Part shown: positions 34,703 to 46,499 of the stretch, one piece after another
Layout: each line of letters opens with the position of its first letter
Position numbering within the stretch: position 1 is the stretch's first letter
NCBI GenBank assembly: GCA_914767715.1
Contig: OU612069.1
Span: 26,719,387-26,783,386, forward strand
DNA length: 64,000 nucleotides
Reading direction: 5' to 3'
From: Membranipora membranacea
Taxonomy: Eukaryota; Bryozoa; Gymnolaemata; Cheilostomatida; Membraniporidae
The notes under the pieces: model-generated
The model's input: the letters and a program-made list of their open reading frames with translations, nothing else
Told to the model about the DNA's origin: nothing
Databases searched by the model: none
Program-made: the position numbers and the translations under genes

Positions 34703-35438
34703 CTATAAAAAAAACTCTCTCTCGATCCTGAAAATCAGTTACCTCTACTAAGTTAGAATCTGAAAACTTTTAATACTGATCTTTGTCCGTAGGTACATAT
34801 GACTGAGAAATAAAAATTATATAACCCTGATATGATCATAATAACAACGACTGACTGATCCTGTTAATGGCAGACAGTATAGGAAGGTATATGCGCAGCT
34901 TTAAACACTATAGGCTGACATCTTGTGAGGGACAAATAGCCCAACCAATCACTTCCCTCAACTCTTTCAAATTTTTGCCTTACCTCCTTTTCGTTGCAGG
35001 CTTTTCATTATTTTTGTTTCTACACTAGATGAGCGCCTTCTCTTTTTTTGCGCTTATGAACCACCCAGAATCCTGTAATCATGCAGAGGTAATCCTTTGT
35101 AGAGACTCGAGCTCCTGCTTCATATTTTGATACCTTTTGGTAAGTTTCGCAGTTTACGGATCCAACCGCTGGAAGGGATTTTGGTTGTTCTTTTTTTCAG
35201 GTTTTTATAAGAAGCTCTTTGTCGCTGTCTTCAGCTGTGGTTCCCTGACCCTCTGTATACAAGACAGAATAAGAGAATGTAATAGCTAACCTCAGAATTA
35301 TGTGTGCGTCTCATAGCAAAGCTGGTCCATTCCTCTTTCCCTTATATTTATTTTACACTTGTCATGTCATCTTCCTCTAACAACTGAGGTGAAATCTCCC
35401 TCTGGTCTGTAATTTTATGTAGTGTCTCTTTGCTCAGC

Positions 35439-35669
35439 TTAATGGTTGCGTTCAAAGATGGATGAGCTGCTGCTATCATCTTTCCCGTTCGGGTTATGAA
35501 TTCTCATCTCCCAGCCAATGAACAGAGACTGCAGATCCAAGCCAATCAAGGAATTCCGGGTCAAGAGCATATGTTCTATCTGTGGCCTCAAATATATGCA
35601 TAAACTGACCAGAACTTGCAATGCATTAAGCATGACATGATCCTCAGCAGACACATTTTTGTTCAGCAT
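35439..35669 (-). pseudogene. ORF in MULE-rich block, unknown
   Basis: Frame 'EDHVMLNALQVLVSLCIYLR', 'PQIEHMLLTRNSLIGLDL' and 'FIGWEMRIHNPNGKDDSSSS'. It looks like genuine protein sequence rather than a chance ORF (balanced composition), but no family is recognised. Confidence 0.35.
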
Positions 35670-36595
35670 GATACAGTATTTTAATGGATAAGTTGTTTAA
35701 TATTTCTATATCCTGTATGGCCGGTATCCTACGTTTAAAGCCTAACTACTCACTTGCTTTACAGGTAGACACCCACGAACCCCGAATTTGTATCCGTCAT
35801 GTGGTGGCTTGTAATCTGTGCAATCTGTGCAATCTATGCATCGCTGCCTCTCTCGATTCCTTCAATCTTTCATCTGTCAAATATAAATTAATTTGAAGTT
35901 TGCAGACTCAGACACTTACTATGTAAACCATCAGATAGGTTTTACATAAAGGCATTATTATTATTATGAGATGATATGTGCCAGATATTATGATATTGTT
36001 GACAATAACACTGAATACACATTAAATCTGAATTGAGGAAACAAATTAAATTTGTACAATATAACAAAGGTCATAGAAAGAAGTGTAATTTTTATTTTTA
36101 TAAAAACAAAACAAGCACATTAGAATGAAGATGCTGCATTATTAGTAATACTGCGAGTTTATCTACGTTTGGTTCTTGAGCTGGTAGCCCTTCAACATCC
36201 TGAGTATAATCCCTACACATTCAAAATAAAAGAAGAGGATATCATTGGTTATAGTAGTAGTGATGATAATGATTCTGAACGGGTTCCGCACCAACCTCAA
36301 CCCAGTACCACTGGGTCACATTGCCTACAAATAAGGAAAAGAATTTTTTTAGACATATTATGTGAAATTGTTAATAAATCAATCTCCAGTTATATTTTTT
36401 TTCGTCAGTGATACGATTAGTGTACATAATCATTGATTGAGCTGCCACGTTAGAATACCAATAGAAACCATTACGGTTTAAGCTATTCAACAAGTAGTTG
36501 AGAAGGTGTGAGAAAATTGCGGAGCATGAGAACGAATGTATAAAAAAGAAGAATTCTTGAAAGAAAATAAGGGAGGAATGAAATATTAAACGTAC
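35670..36595. other. Unrecognised stretch
   Basis: One 80-codon plus frame at 36169-36411 has an acidic serine-rich run ('SSSDDNDSE') but no domain or splice support. Confidence 0.35.
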
Positions 36596-36767
36596 CTTGT
36601 TCTACTACGGCCCGGCAATTAGGGCAGGTAGGTAAATCTTGTTGCGTGCCCTGCAAAAAGGGTAACAGCGCCGGGTCCAGCACGGCAGACAGAAGGTGTG
36701 GGTACAGTTTGTGATAAATGAGGTTATATCTTCCACGCATATAGCCATAGCCACGCAATATGCCATA
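36596..36767 (-). pseudogene. RING-finger exon with frameshift
   Basis: Minus strand acceptor 'tttttttattttag' and donor 'GAACAAG|gtacgt' bound a 172-bp exon. One frame gives 'CVEDITSFITNCTHTFCLPC', the first half of a C3HC4 RING (C-x-H-x-x-C-x-x-C). After a one-base frame change the other frame gives 'FLQGTQQDLPTCPNCRAVVE', the closing C-P-x-C. The first cysteine pair is abnormal: C and C are five residues apart, beside a near-duplication of 'gctatggctata'. A RING usually acts as a ubiquitin E3 ligase module. This copy is broken unless the shift is a sequencing error. Confidence 0.65.
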
Positions 36768-38756
36768 CTAAAATAAAAAAAGATGAAACAGATATAAATT
36801 AACGTGGGCAATGGAATAAAAATTACTGAACACCGGTTTGACGTGTTGAGGAAATAAATAAAGTGGATATTTCAGCGCCATTATAATGTAATGATTGTGT
36901 TATTGAAATCATAATATACAGAGTTATTATTACCTAATTTTTTTTATTTTAACTCATTATACGAGAATGACTATGTAGCATTGACATCACATGTTTGGTG
37001 CTGCTGTCTGGTGTAGAGTCTAACATATTGGTATTTTGGTATTCTTAGTGTGAACCAAAACTATATGTATATTACAGTATTAAATATATAAATTATCCAG
37101 CAACTCTGAGGCTGAGCTCATATAATGATAGTAAACAAATGATAGCTATAGTTATCTATATGGTATTCATGACCCTTGATGGTAATACACAGGGAAATAG
37201 GTTTCAAGTTTAACCTAATGTTTTAATAGCCTTATTTTTGCCTATGCACTCTATAGCAGTGTGGAAGCCACACAAAATCTCAGTAGGGTATAATAAGTTG
37301 GTCGGATATTCAGATATTCTGATTGCAGACTCGGAAAACATAAACAATAATATACCACAATCCCAGAACTGATACACGTAGCAAAATGGGATGTCTGGGT
37401 TGATTTTACATTTCAGGGTTTGATTTCAGGGTTTGTGGTCCTTCATCCATTGTGTTTTACAGCTCAGTTATACAGTCAGCGTTTTAACAATCAATATGAA
37501 CTCTTGTCTGTTTGCCTGACTCTCACTTCTCGATGAATATCATATCAAGTCGAATAGCAGAGAAAATAGTGGAAAAAGTATTTAATTGGAAGGTACTCTA
37601 CCAACAAACAAATTGCATACCTTTACAGAACCATCATTGAGCCACTGATTCTTGTAGGTCTTAACACTCTAGGACTCATCTGTCTGAATCTTGCTTTTCA
37701 GCATAATACCTAGAGAGTCAGCTATTGCAGACATCATCATCATTGTTTCCTTTTCTTTGTCAGTTTGTGATCTCCTTTGGCAAAATCTCTGCTTGTCTTC
37801 CTTTGTATAACACTCCTTCAGCTGACCTGGCTTTGCGCTTCTTTATAGTGTCCTTGTTTCTCGTTCTATGCCCATGCTGAGCTGTATGATGGTCAGAAGC
37901 CTTCTCTATCACAGACCCAATGCCCTTGCATTCTTCGTTGGATTACCGCTCAGAAGTGGTCTCAAGGAGCTGTTCCTATATCTTTCCTTAAAAGCTGTTT
38001 AATGTGTTGCTGAAGCAGGACCAGCAGCAGGAGCGGAGGTGCTGCATTTCAAAAACAATAATGAAACTTAATTTATATTAATCTAACACTGCCCACAGAA
38101 AGTAAGAGTGTGTTGCCTCTGCTCATGTTTTGAAAGCTCTGCAAAATTGTCTGAATGAAATGAGAGTTATAAGATGTGTCCTCTGCATTATGTAAAACAT
38201 TGATGAATGATGATTTACAGAGTAGACATATGTATTTATTTTTTCGGCTTTACATCAGCGATTCTCTCTGATATTTCCTGGTAATGTAGGGGTAACCAAG
38301 GCACTGCTGGCCCGAAACCACAAGATCTCATGCCAACGCAACAGTTTTCCAGATACCACCCTCAAACTTTGCTATATCATACTTTGATTTGTGGGCTACA
38401 CTATGAATTCACTGAAAATACTGTCAAATGGTAACACAAGCCATGGGATACTTTCTCTGCACCCTCTACAAGTGGAAGTAAACCAGGCCCAAAATTCTCA
38501 GTAAAAATAGTAGGAAGTGTTCTAAAAATTAATAGCTACCGGCAAGCTCTCTTAAAAATCTGCTGCCTATAAACAAGAATTTGACGTTGAAGCAATTCGC
38601 AACTTCCAACTGCAACTCGCAACTTTCCACAAATCTGAGGTTGAGTCTGAGTCTAAGTTACTTGTTTGTTCACATCACGCAACAGTAACTAACCAATTGC
38701 AATTAAGAAATTTCAGAAAAACTATTTATATCAACCCAATCACATCACCTCTCAAT
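36768..38756. other. Mostly unrecognised, decayed coding near 37.7-38.0 kb
   Basis: On the minus strand between about 38035 and 37670 I read fragments such as 'SLRPLLSGNPTKNARALG' and 'KEKETMMMMSAIADSLGIML' in different frames. They may be the C-terminal end of the MULE whose core lies at 39.1-39.5 kb. Low certainty. Confidence 0.3.
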
Positions 38757-38935
38757 ACTGCAACTCAGATATAAACGCAACTCAGACAGAAACACAACTA
38801 AGACAGAACCGCAGCTCAGATAGAAACGCAACGCAGATAGAAACGCAACTCAGATAGAAACGCAACTCAGATAGAAACACAACTCAGATAGAAACACAAC
38901 TCAGATAGAAACACAACTCAGATAGAAACGCAAAT
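38757..38935. repeat. 17-bp minisatellite, about 10 copies
   Basis: Tandem copies of 'gcaactcagatagaaac' with single-base variants (cgcaact / cacaact). The early copies are more diverged than the central ones. Confidence 0.95.
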
Positions 38936-39143
38936 GCTCCTTCTTGCAATCATGCATCTACACTGGTGCAACTGGGTTGCAACCATGTCTCAAGTGTGTT
39001 GCAACAACAAAATTGCAAGGCAAGCAAAATTGTTTCAATGTCAACATCAAATTCTTATTATGTAAATCAGATCAATTATAATTATATATTTTCAATGTAT
39101 TCATATCGATTAATAAATTAATCATCAATCAATAATCTGTTAC

Positions 39144-39465
39144 CTGGATAGACTTGCCTTAAAGCAGCCTGTTGCGCAGCAGAATCATCTGACATCTAGT
39201 AAGGCAGCTGAAAACCTGGATCATTTTTCAAGTGCTAAAGGAAAGCTGATTTGGTAACTGTGTCTTCCTTGTAGGTCAGAAACAAAGCACCGGGTTGATA
39301 AGCTTCATTTGTGAAGACAGCTACCATGTATAGTATGTTTTGCGAGTGTTGTTCAAATTGTATCTGGCATCTATAATGGCGGTCTCACCATACATATCCG
39401 GTAGTTGTGCCATCAAACTTTCCATGATAAGAAACCCCTGAGCAGGGTCAACAATATCCTGATTG
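39144..39465 (-). pseudogene. Mutator-like transposase core, relict B
   Basis: A MULE-type DDE transposase core cuts and pastes DNA. Acceptor 'acgactttcag' at 39466 and donor 'CTATCCAG|gtaaca' at 39144. In order: 'DIVDPAQGFLIMESLMAQLP', 'YGETAIIDARYNLNNTRKTY' (first catalytic Asp in I-I-D-A-x-Y), then a frame change, 'VAVFTNEAYQPGALFLTYKE', a stop, and 'MSDDSAAQQAALRQVYPG' (second Asp). Two in-frame stops and one frameshift kill it. Arrangement and exon end match relict A at 43338-43699, where the exon also stops right after the (Y/F)-P-G. Confidence 0.7.
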
Positions 39466-39544
39466 CTGAAAGTCGTTCTTTCTTGCTGTTTGCTGCATGA
39501 GAAAGAAATGAAAGATGGTTATGCTTTCTAAGGTTTCACAAAGC

Positions 39545-39760
39545 TTTAAATTTTTGCTCCATGCATGTTCTATTCATTGATCGTTATTGATCAAATTAAT
39601 AGATTTTTTTTTCTCTTTTTTTTACAGCAGTAGTTTCTCTCTTCTCTTCTCTCTCTGATAACTGATAACATAATTATTTGTGTTTGTTGACAATAAAATA
39701 TCACCCGCCTCCGATAGAAAGCTCATTTATAATCTTCAAGTTTCTCTGGGTGTTCCTCTT
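39545..39760. repeat. Dispersed repeat R, partial copy
   Basis: Shares the 'taaatttttg', 'attgatcaaa', T-rich and 'acagcagtag' blocks with 46510-46740. See also 32735-33110. Confidence 0.45.
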
Positions 39761-40617
39761 TTACAGTCTTGCTGATGCTAGCGTTAATGTCATGGCAGTG
39801 CTTGGCGATCGAGATATATACTTTTAGCGTGTTAAAATGCTAACTGTTTTTAGTTTCTCGTGTCTCTGGGCTACACGGTCCTTCTCAGTTGTTACAGTCT
39901 TGAAGCGACAACCTTTTTGTTTTATTTCCAATACATAATATAATGTCCGTTTGTCTAGAGTTTTTCCGTGTCCCGTGTCGTGCATCATCTATTGCTTGTT
40001 TCTTTTCTCGCTCTCCTTGGTATGAACACTGCAGAATGAAATATTAAAGTGATTATCAAACTATTATTGTCTACTGGGCAAGATCAAAGATTATTATCGT
40101 TTATGGTATATAATTGTATATAATTCGACTTACTCTCTGAACATTAAGTTTTATCAACTTTGATAATACTCGAGAAACTGAATAACAAAATTTTAAAACC
40201 AGATTGTACTTACATAGTAGATGGAGTGGTTGTTAAAGCCTCGCCAAATGACTGAATGTAAGCATGGAGCACAAAACCGTTCTTTGTTGTAAATTCATCA
40301 TAATGTATCTTTGTAACAGTAACAGTAACAGTAAAGATAGCCATGGTAACGATCCGTTAAATAGAAAATAATATTATTGTACTTGACTGCTTACATGGGC
40401 TGTCAGTTTGAAACGCAGTGGAATCACAGTCTCTCCCGACAGGGTATATTGATAGAGCATTACAGTCAGATTCAGAGCCTGGTACTATCAGCTTGTAGTG
40501 AGATTTAGGCTCGGTGACTTCAAAGACGAGAAGGGAATAATCGAAAGATTAGGTCTCTAAAAGTTTTCCAAATATAACCCACTGCGATCGTAGTTCTAAT
40601 ATCTTGAAGATGCTTAC
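39761..40617. other. Unrecognised stretch
   Basis: No supported exon. An 'aacagt' microrepeat lies at 40316-40333. Probably intron or flank between MULE-block exons. Confidence 0.35.
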
Positions 40618-40766
40618 AAACTCTGGTAATTCCAGGTGTCTTCGACTCGACTTCCATGCGAGGACATGGTTTTCTTGTGCTTAGCACCCTCAATTTCCAC
40701 ATTTTCAATGCAGTAAACAATCTCATCATCATCATCAAGTACTGGGTACTGCTGCTTAACTAGCAC
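40618..40766 (-). CDS. Candidate exon with acidic run, unknown
   Basis: Acceptor 'gccaacttaag' and donor 'CAGAGTTT|gtaagc'. The open frame reads 'VLVKQQYPVLDDDDEIVYCI', 'ENVEIEGAKHKKTMSSHGSR' and 'VEDTWNYQS'. The poly-Asp arises from a GAT repeat (40722-40737). Good codon-like composition, no family recognised. The donor of the preceding exon as read gives a different phase, so one boundary is wrong or an indel is present. Confidence 0.45.
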
Positions 40767-40812
40767 CTTAAGTTGGCAAAATAAAAAAAGTCTTGAATTG
40801 CAATAAGCTCAC

Positions 40813-40943
40813 CTGAGGACTGTAAGTGATGTCCTATACCAGACATGAAAGTGAAATATGACGCCCAACGCAATGATGTCTACAGGTTTCACATTGTTGA
40901 CACCAACTCCCACTCTACGTACGAGTTTAGAAAGCTCCCAAAC
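40813..40943 (-). CDS. Candidate exon, unknown, hydrophobic end
   Basis: Acceptor 'ttttcttacacag' and donor 'CCTCAG|gtgagc' enclose 43 open codons: 'VWELSKLVRRVGVGVNNVKP' then 'VDIIALGVIFHFHVWYRTSL'. Both splice signals are strong. Lies 5' of the MULE core at 39.1-39.5 kb on the same strand and may be one of its exons. Confidence 0.45.
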
Positions 40944-41959
40944 CTGTGTAAGAAAATGATAATAACGTGTAGCCGTACATTAATAGAAAAATTATGTATA
41001 TAAAAATTATGTTTATTTAATAATTAGTAACTTATTATTGCTGTCAGGCTTCGAAAACTGTACTATAAATCAATGATTGGGTTTTTCCAACATAGGAAAC
41101 AACTTGCTCAGCACCGAATTGGCCAGTAAGAAATCTAAGCCTAGCTCGCAACAAATTTTGGTGGTTTCTCTTATGAGGACATACCACATGAAATCTAACA
41201 TGATGAATGTATGGGTTATTAACGGATATACAACATTGCTAACTTGTTCAGCCAGCAGAGGGAATTGACACGGCGACTTACCAGAACCTCATCAGAAAAT
41301 ACAAGAGGTCCAAAATCTGTATTCTGTCTAAACCAGGTTTTTTTTCACACCTGAATGTGTCTGCCCTGAGAGTGAGGCTGATAACATGGCTCCAGCACCA
41401 GCTGTTTTTATGTTGATGGAGACTTTTTTTCTGTCATACCAGTTTATGTTGATGATCAACAAATATCTTTTGCGGTCTGAAAGTTCAGGCGGTGTCAGAC
41501 ATTAATAGTATACTGCATCAGTTTGATGGTGACCTTTTGAACAACTTGAAAATCCTTTCCTTTTAAGCGAATGCAGCGAAACTCTGATTGCTTTGTTCTG
41601 TCTGCTTTCTATGCTGGATGGCTGGGAGGTGACTGACGTCATTAATATATGGGTTGCCGTTTATCAAATGTGACGTGTCCTGGCTTAAGTGATTTCATTC
41701 TCTTGCGTATACCATATAAGTTTAATGCTGTCAACCTACCTTTTCTGGCTAATTCCATTCCTCATTTTCCCTTAGTCAACAGGATGTTTGAGCATGGTAT
41801 CAAACACTCTCAGTTGTACTCAGTTGTACCAATTGGATATATTAGAATAATAATTTGACTTTTTGATGCCAAATAGAAGTATCACCTACATGTGGGTCTC
41901 TGTTGAGCAACAACAACTAAAGCGCATAATGATATACAATGTACACATCCTTTTCCAGC
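40944..41959. other. Unrecognised stretch
   Basis: No supported exon. A 69-codon plus frame at 41649-41858 shows no domain. Confidence 0.35.
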
Positions 41960-42104
41960 TATGAAGAAGCTTGGATTCCCCTCAGGATAAGATTTCTCTT
42001 GGGTTTTCTCTTTTGCTTCTCAGTTGCATAGAGCAAGAAGGGAACTGGAACGTCACTCCTCCTGACATTGCATCTCATTCTAGGAAAGCTTTCTTGGAGT
42101 TTCC
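41960..42104 (-). pseudogene. Probable C-terminal exon of MULE relict A
   Basis: Acceptor 'aacttctttctag' at 42105, then open frame 'KLQESFPRMRCNVRRSDVPV', 'PFLLYATEKQKRKPKRNL' and 'ILRGIQASS' to a stop. It lies downstream of the transposase core on the same strand. No named motif, so assignment to the element rests on position. Confidence 0.35.
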
Positions 42105-42525
42105 CTAGAAAGAAGTTACTGTAAATAAGATGTGAAGTGCTTGTAATAATGATTTGGAGATTCCCGTATCATAGTTCATGGCTAGTTATGTTACACAATC
42201 ATACACAGAGATTATGATAATGATAATGGCATGCATGTGATTATTCTTACATTGGATTGATCCCACTTATTCTTGACCTCAGCTTCTTGTGTTTGGTGAC
42301 CAGTTTATCAAGGACAGTCCTGAGCTGTAGTTGGTCAGCACACGTACGTGTGAAAGGATGTGTTTTAAAGATCAGTTATTAGGCGTTATCTATACAAGAT
42401 TGTTACGATCAAGAGTGTCATCCAATTCGCACATCCTCCAAATTTTTCCGTCGGTATGGATACGCAAACAGTATCAGAACAGAATGTGTTTCAAAAATCA
42501 GGCATAACTTGCAAGAAATAATTAC

Positions 42526-42673
42526 CTACAAGTTATCATTAGGAACATGTTTACCCATGAGGTGGCCATGTAATTGATTCCCTATCTTGTTCAGTGCTTC
42601 ATCATTTTTAGCCATCAGATACATCATCACGTCTATTGGGAAGTCCAGCAATGCATAAAATGAAGTCTTACTT
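42526..42673 (-). pseudogene. Candidate downstream exon of MULE relict A
   Basis: Acceptor 'gatttgtttgtag' at 42674 and donor near 42526. Open frame 'SKTSFYALLDFPIDVMMYLM' and 'AKNDEALNKIGNQLHGHLMG', with a TAG at the donor that is avoided if splicing uses the GT five bases earlier. Position suggests the helical region after the MULE core. Confidence 0.4.
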
Positions 42674-42934
42674 CTACAAACAAATCAGTACATTTATGAC
42701 CCCTTTTACATATACCTATAAAAATTGGTCTGACAACACCATATATCCTATCCAATATCTTTAAAAAGAACAAACTAGAAACAATTATTTATTTTGCTAT
42801 TGTATAATATTTGGTGAAAGAAATGCATTCATCTCACAAGCAACTTGGCCATCTCTGAGCCTCATACTAAGGAATGATTCGAAATTATCTGTTATAAGAT
42901 TGTGACAATGGCATTTGTATCGTCAAATTTGTTG

Positions 42935-43144
42935 TCAGAACATAATTTCCTTATCATCCATAACAAGCTGCAGAAAAAAACCACATTTATATACTAAGAG
43001 GGACAAATTACATTGAAATGAGATACAAGTAACAAGCAGAAATGTCACTGAGGCATTATAACATACCTCATCCCGATTATTCTCTTCTACATTAGTCATA
43101 TCTTCATGTCTTCTTATTGAAGTGGACATTAAAAGTGTCAGCAA
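42935..43144 (-). pseudogene. Small candidate exon
   Basis: The minus frame reads 'LTLLMSTSIRRHEDMTNVEE' followed by 'NNRDE|gtatgt'. The donor is good; the acceptor 'tcaccttaag' is weak. It lies between the MULE core and the 42526-42673 segment. Confidence 0.3.
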
Positions 43145-43337
43145 TTACTTAAGGTGAAGTAACTTTCCTATCACCAGTATCAAGACATGGGGTGATGAAA
43201 TCAGCAGATGTATCACAATTGAGAATGTTGTTGTTCTATTTTCATGGGTTTTTGATTTACACTGTTAACTGTACCCAGCTATGATATGCTTAAAAAGGAA
43301 ATTAGCGTATAGTCAATTGATGAATCATTCCACTAAC

Positions 43338-43699
43338 CTGGGAATAACTGTTTTGCTGCTCCTTGGTAGGCAGCCCTGTCATCCATCATGATAAAATTAG
43401 GAGAAAAGCCACATATCTCTTTCAGGTGATTCAACTATGTCTTTACGACGTCTGCTGTCTCATCCTTGATGATGGCCATCATCACCGGCTCATAACCGCA
43501 GTTAGTCTGCACTGCCACCATGAATTGTATACTGTTCTCACAGTCAATGTTATCTGTGGCATCAATGACTATGATAGCAAAGAGACGAGACAATTCCCGT
43601 CCTTGCGGGACTTGTCTCGTCGAGTATGTTTTGTTAAATATGTCATAATGCAGACTAAGAAATTTCTCTCCCAACTCTGATAATATACAGGGATCCACT
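43338..43699 (-). pseudogene. Mutator-like transposase core, relict A
   Basis: Best MULE core in the window. Acceptor 'ttctttttacag' at 43700, donor 'TTCCCAG|gttagt' at 43338. Order: 'ILSELGEKFLSLHYDIFN', 'LFAIIVIDATDNIDCENS' (first catalytic Asp in V-I-D-A-T), 'MVAVQTNCGYEPVMMAII', 'KDETADVV', one in-frame TAG near 43435, then 'LNHLKEICGFSPNFIMMDDR' (second Asp) and 'AAYQGAAKQLFPG'. This is the PF10551-type MULE arrangement as I know it. Only one stop interrupts the exon. The upstream exon 44170-44395 is duplicated at 31 kb. Confidence 0.75.
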
Positions 43700-44169
43700 C
43701 TGTAAAAAGAAGTGTAAACTGTTTTCCCAAAGGCTTAATATTCTCTTAGGGTTCATAAAAGAATGAATTTAAATAGCAAACCTTTTCAGATAAATGCAAA
43801 TAGTAAATTATGCCAAAGAATTGCCAGACATTTAAAGCAACTGTAAATGTTTTAGGGGAAGAATGAATTGCAGTTTTCAATATTTTCAATATTGGATTTA
43901 TGAAAATAATTCCGTTGTTCACTAGCAGGTAAATACCCTTTTTCAAATGAAAAATTTCTTTTGACATGAAGGCTGAATGGTTGAACCTGATTGAAGAAGC
44001 GCAATGCGCTCTACACATTAGACGGTATTTATAATACATTTGATAGCATTGCTGTTAAAAATAAAATTTGTGAACATTTTTTGCCCGGCATAGTATTCAG
44101 CTTGAGGACAAAGTTCCCAAGAGCCACTCTTAACCGCAATATTCAAAATCTTACGGACTAAAAAGTTAC

Positions 44170-44395
44170 CTCAATGTAATGCCAGTGCTACATCTTTCAT
44201 GAATGATGGCAAGATTGGGGAAAAATCTCTCATGTTCTCAGGAAAGTTGTCTTCCAGTTGTTTAAGCGCCTTTTCCATGACAATTCTAGTGCTGTTTATG
44301 CAGCATATAAGGAACTTCTCCATGAAGCCATCCTTTTGCTTATTTAGATCGAAATAGTCTGTGAGAAAAGTTTCTGGCTGCTATCTCTTTTAGGC
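44170..44395 (-). pseudogene. MULE-associated exon, copy A
   Basis: The minus strand reads 'FLTDYFDLNKQKDGFMEKFL', 'ICCINSTRIVMEKALKQLED' and 'NFPENMRDFSPILPSFMKDV', then 'ALALH' and a donor 'CATTGAG|gtaact'. A TAA lies near the 5' side. Paralogue of 31255-31568. In line with the transposase core at 43338-43699. Confidence 0.6.
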
Positions 44396-46499
44396 GTCTG
44401 AGGTTAGTGTAACATTCACTCATTTGTTTCAAGGGGTGAAGCCTGAGATTCCACTCTGAGCCATTGTATGACCATTCCAATAACGAGTGAAATGTTGCCA
44501 GTTATCGAAATATAATGTTTTATAGACCATTGGGGTGCAGGGGACATATAGAGTGTGGAAGTTGTAGTAGGTGCAGTTAGAGTGGTTTCTCTTTACGGGA
44601 GTCCCGAGTTAGTGAGGTATGAGCTGTACATCACTGTAGAAAACATTCTGAAAAAGAATTGATCAGAAATCCTGTAACAGCAAAATCAAGATTGAAGTTT
44701 CCAGGTGCTTGGCCACAGTCTGAAAACCAGTTTCCACATAAATGATATCCCACAGTGACAACAGTACAATCAACAACTTCTCAAATGGATGAGCTAGCTG
44801 ATTTTAGACTAGTTGATGTAAGCCTAGTCTGAGCCCCCCAGACTTTGCCCCCTGTCCGACGGCCCCCCAGAGGGGAAAAAGTCTGAGAACAATGCAGGAT
44901 TTCGCTGGAGTTGTCTGCTCTTGAGTGTTATAAGTTAATCAAGGGGAGCACTAAAACTGCAATATCTATTGATTTCTATTCATACCACCTACTATATTGC
45001 TCCAGGTATGAGAGTATTCCAGTCAGACTCTGGGAAAAGTAGCCTCATGTTTGGGAAATACCCATGAGCAGAGATATTAACTGCCAAGTAGTGAAGAAAA
45101 TGTCAGCCAGAATTTCTTTCATTTTGAATAAGGGCGGTCATTCATGACATTGACAAAAGGTCATACAATGTGTATTATTGGACCCTAGGCTATATGAAGT
45201 AAGATTAATGTAGAAGTAATGAGAGTAAAAATCCAAGCAAATCCTGCACAGTGCGTAGACTAATGTTAGCCATGTCAATAGATACAAAAAAGGTCTCGAT
45301 CAAGTTGGGGAGACATTCAGATGCAAAAATGGCATCTTCCAAACATATTTTTATCCACTGTATTCAGGTCTAATCCATAATCTTTCAAACTTAGGGAGTC
45401 GGCACAACAACACATCAATTCTTCAATTAGCGTTTGTGAAATAAATCAAGCCGCTATTTTAAACAACATAGTTATTTGAAGTGATGGTGACAAGGAAGGG
45501 ATCATTAATCGTGACTCCACAGTCGATCTTCTCCATTCAAAACTTGTCTCCTCTCGCCAGCTGCTCTAACTTCGTTCGTTTCACCTTTCGCCCGAAATAC
45601 CTGTCTGGTACTGGGGTTCTGACATTTTTCTCCTGACACTAGAGCAAATAGTTATATTCTTAGATTACATAATTTGATCATAATTGGATTTAGTCGAGCC
45701 AGCTAACAGTGAGAGTACAGAATTTGATTAAAGAGAAGTCTTTCAAACTGAAACATTTCTGACTGTAGACCAGGTTTTGAAACTAAGGATATAATCCGAA
45801 AGAAAAAAAAGATGAGCTGGTGAGGCTTTCTGACATAACGAATGCTACAATTTTTGGAATTCTGCGCAAAAAATTAATTTTCTTTTTTTCATTTATCAGC
45901 TCATGTCAGCATAATTTACCAGTGTCCATATAAAATTGCTCGCTTAAAATGCAACAAGGGTCAGAGAGCTCCAAACATGAGTTGTGACAGCCCCATAAAA
46001 CTGTTCATCAGTCAAGAGACACACATCAGCCAGCCTGATTGCCACCGATCACTGAACATCAAGCTCCTCTAGGGAGGACTTAAGCATGCTCACCCAATTA
46101 GTTAGCAGCGGTACAAAACACCTATCTTTTTCCCTCTTCAGTTTTGACCCTGATCGATTTGACAGGGGTTTTGATAGACTTTCTCGTGTCATGGTGTGTC
46201 ATGTAGCCATGGACCATTAGAGCCATAACCCTTTGCTAGGTTTACCACGGAGCCAGTTATTCTATTTTTCAAGTGAGGAGTAGCCTTTCAGTTGCTCTTT
46301 GCTTACATTAAAAGACCTCTACTGCTGCTAATACACTGGTGGGAGAACCTTCAGATCTGGTTCTTTGCTCTCGAGAAATACATGTGTCTTCATAGCCATA
46401 TATATCTGTCCCATATTCATTCCTTTGTGCTCATTTGTCAGTTGTCTATATTTCTTTTAAAATAACCCAAACTCTCAGGATCTTTTCCACTTAAGATTA
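44396..46499. other. Mostly unrecognised
   Basis: Contains the short G/C-rich repeat 44822-44880 that is inverted relative to 24625-24705. No other supported feature. Confidence 0.4.

Noticed and set aside
36169-36411. Plus ORF with acidic serine run, as a possible second ballast-domain N-terminus
   Set aside because: No cysteine block or R-Y-x-A-Y-R-Q-F motif follows, and splice support is missing.
43363-43680. 105-codon plus ORF
   Set aside because: It is the antisense shadow of the MULE core on the minus strand.
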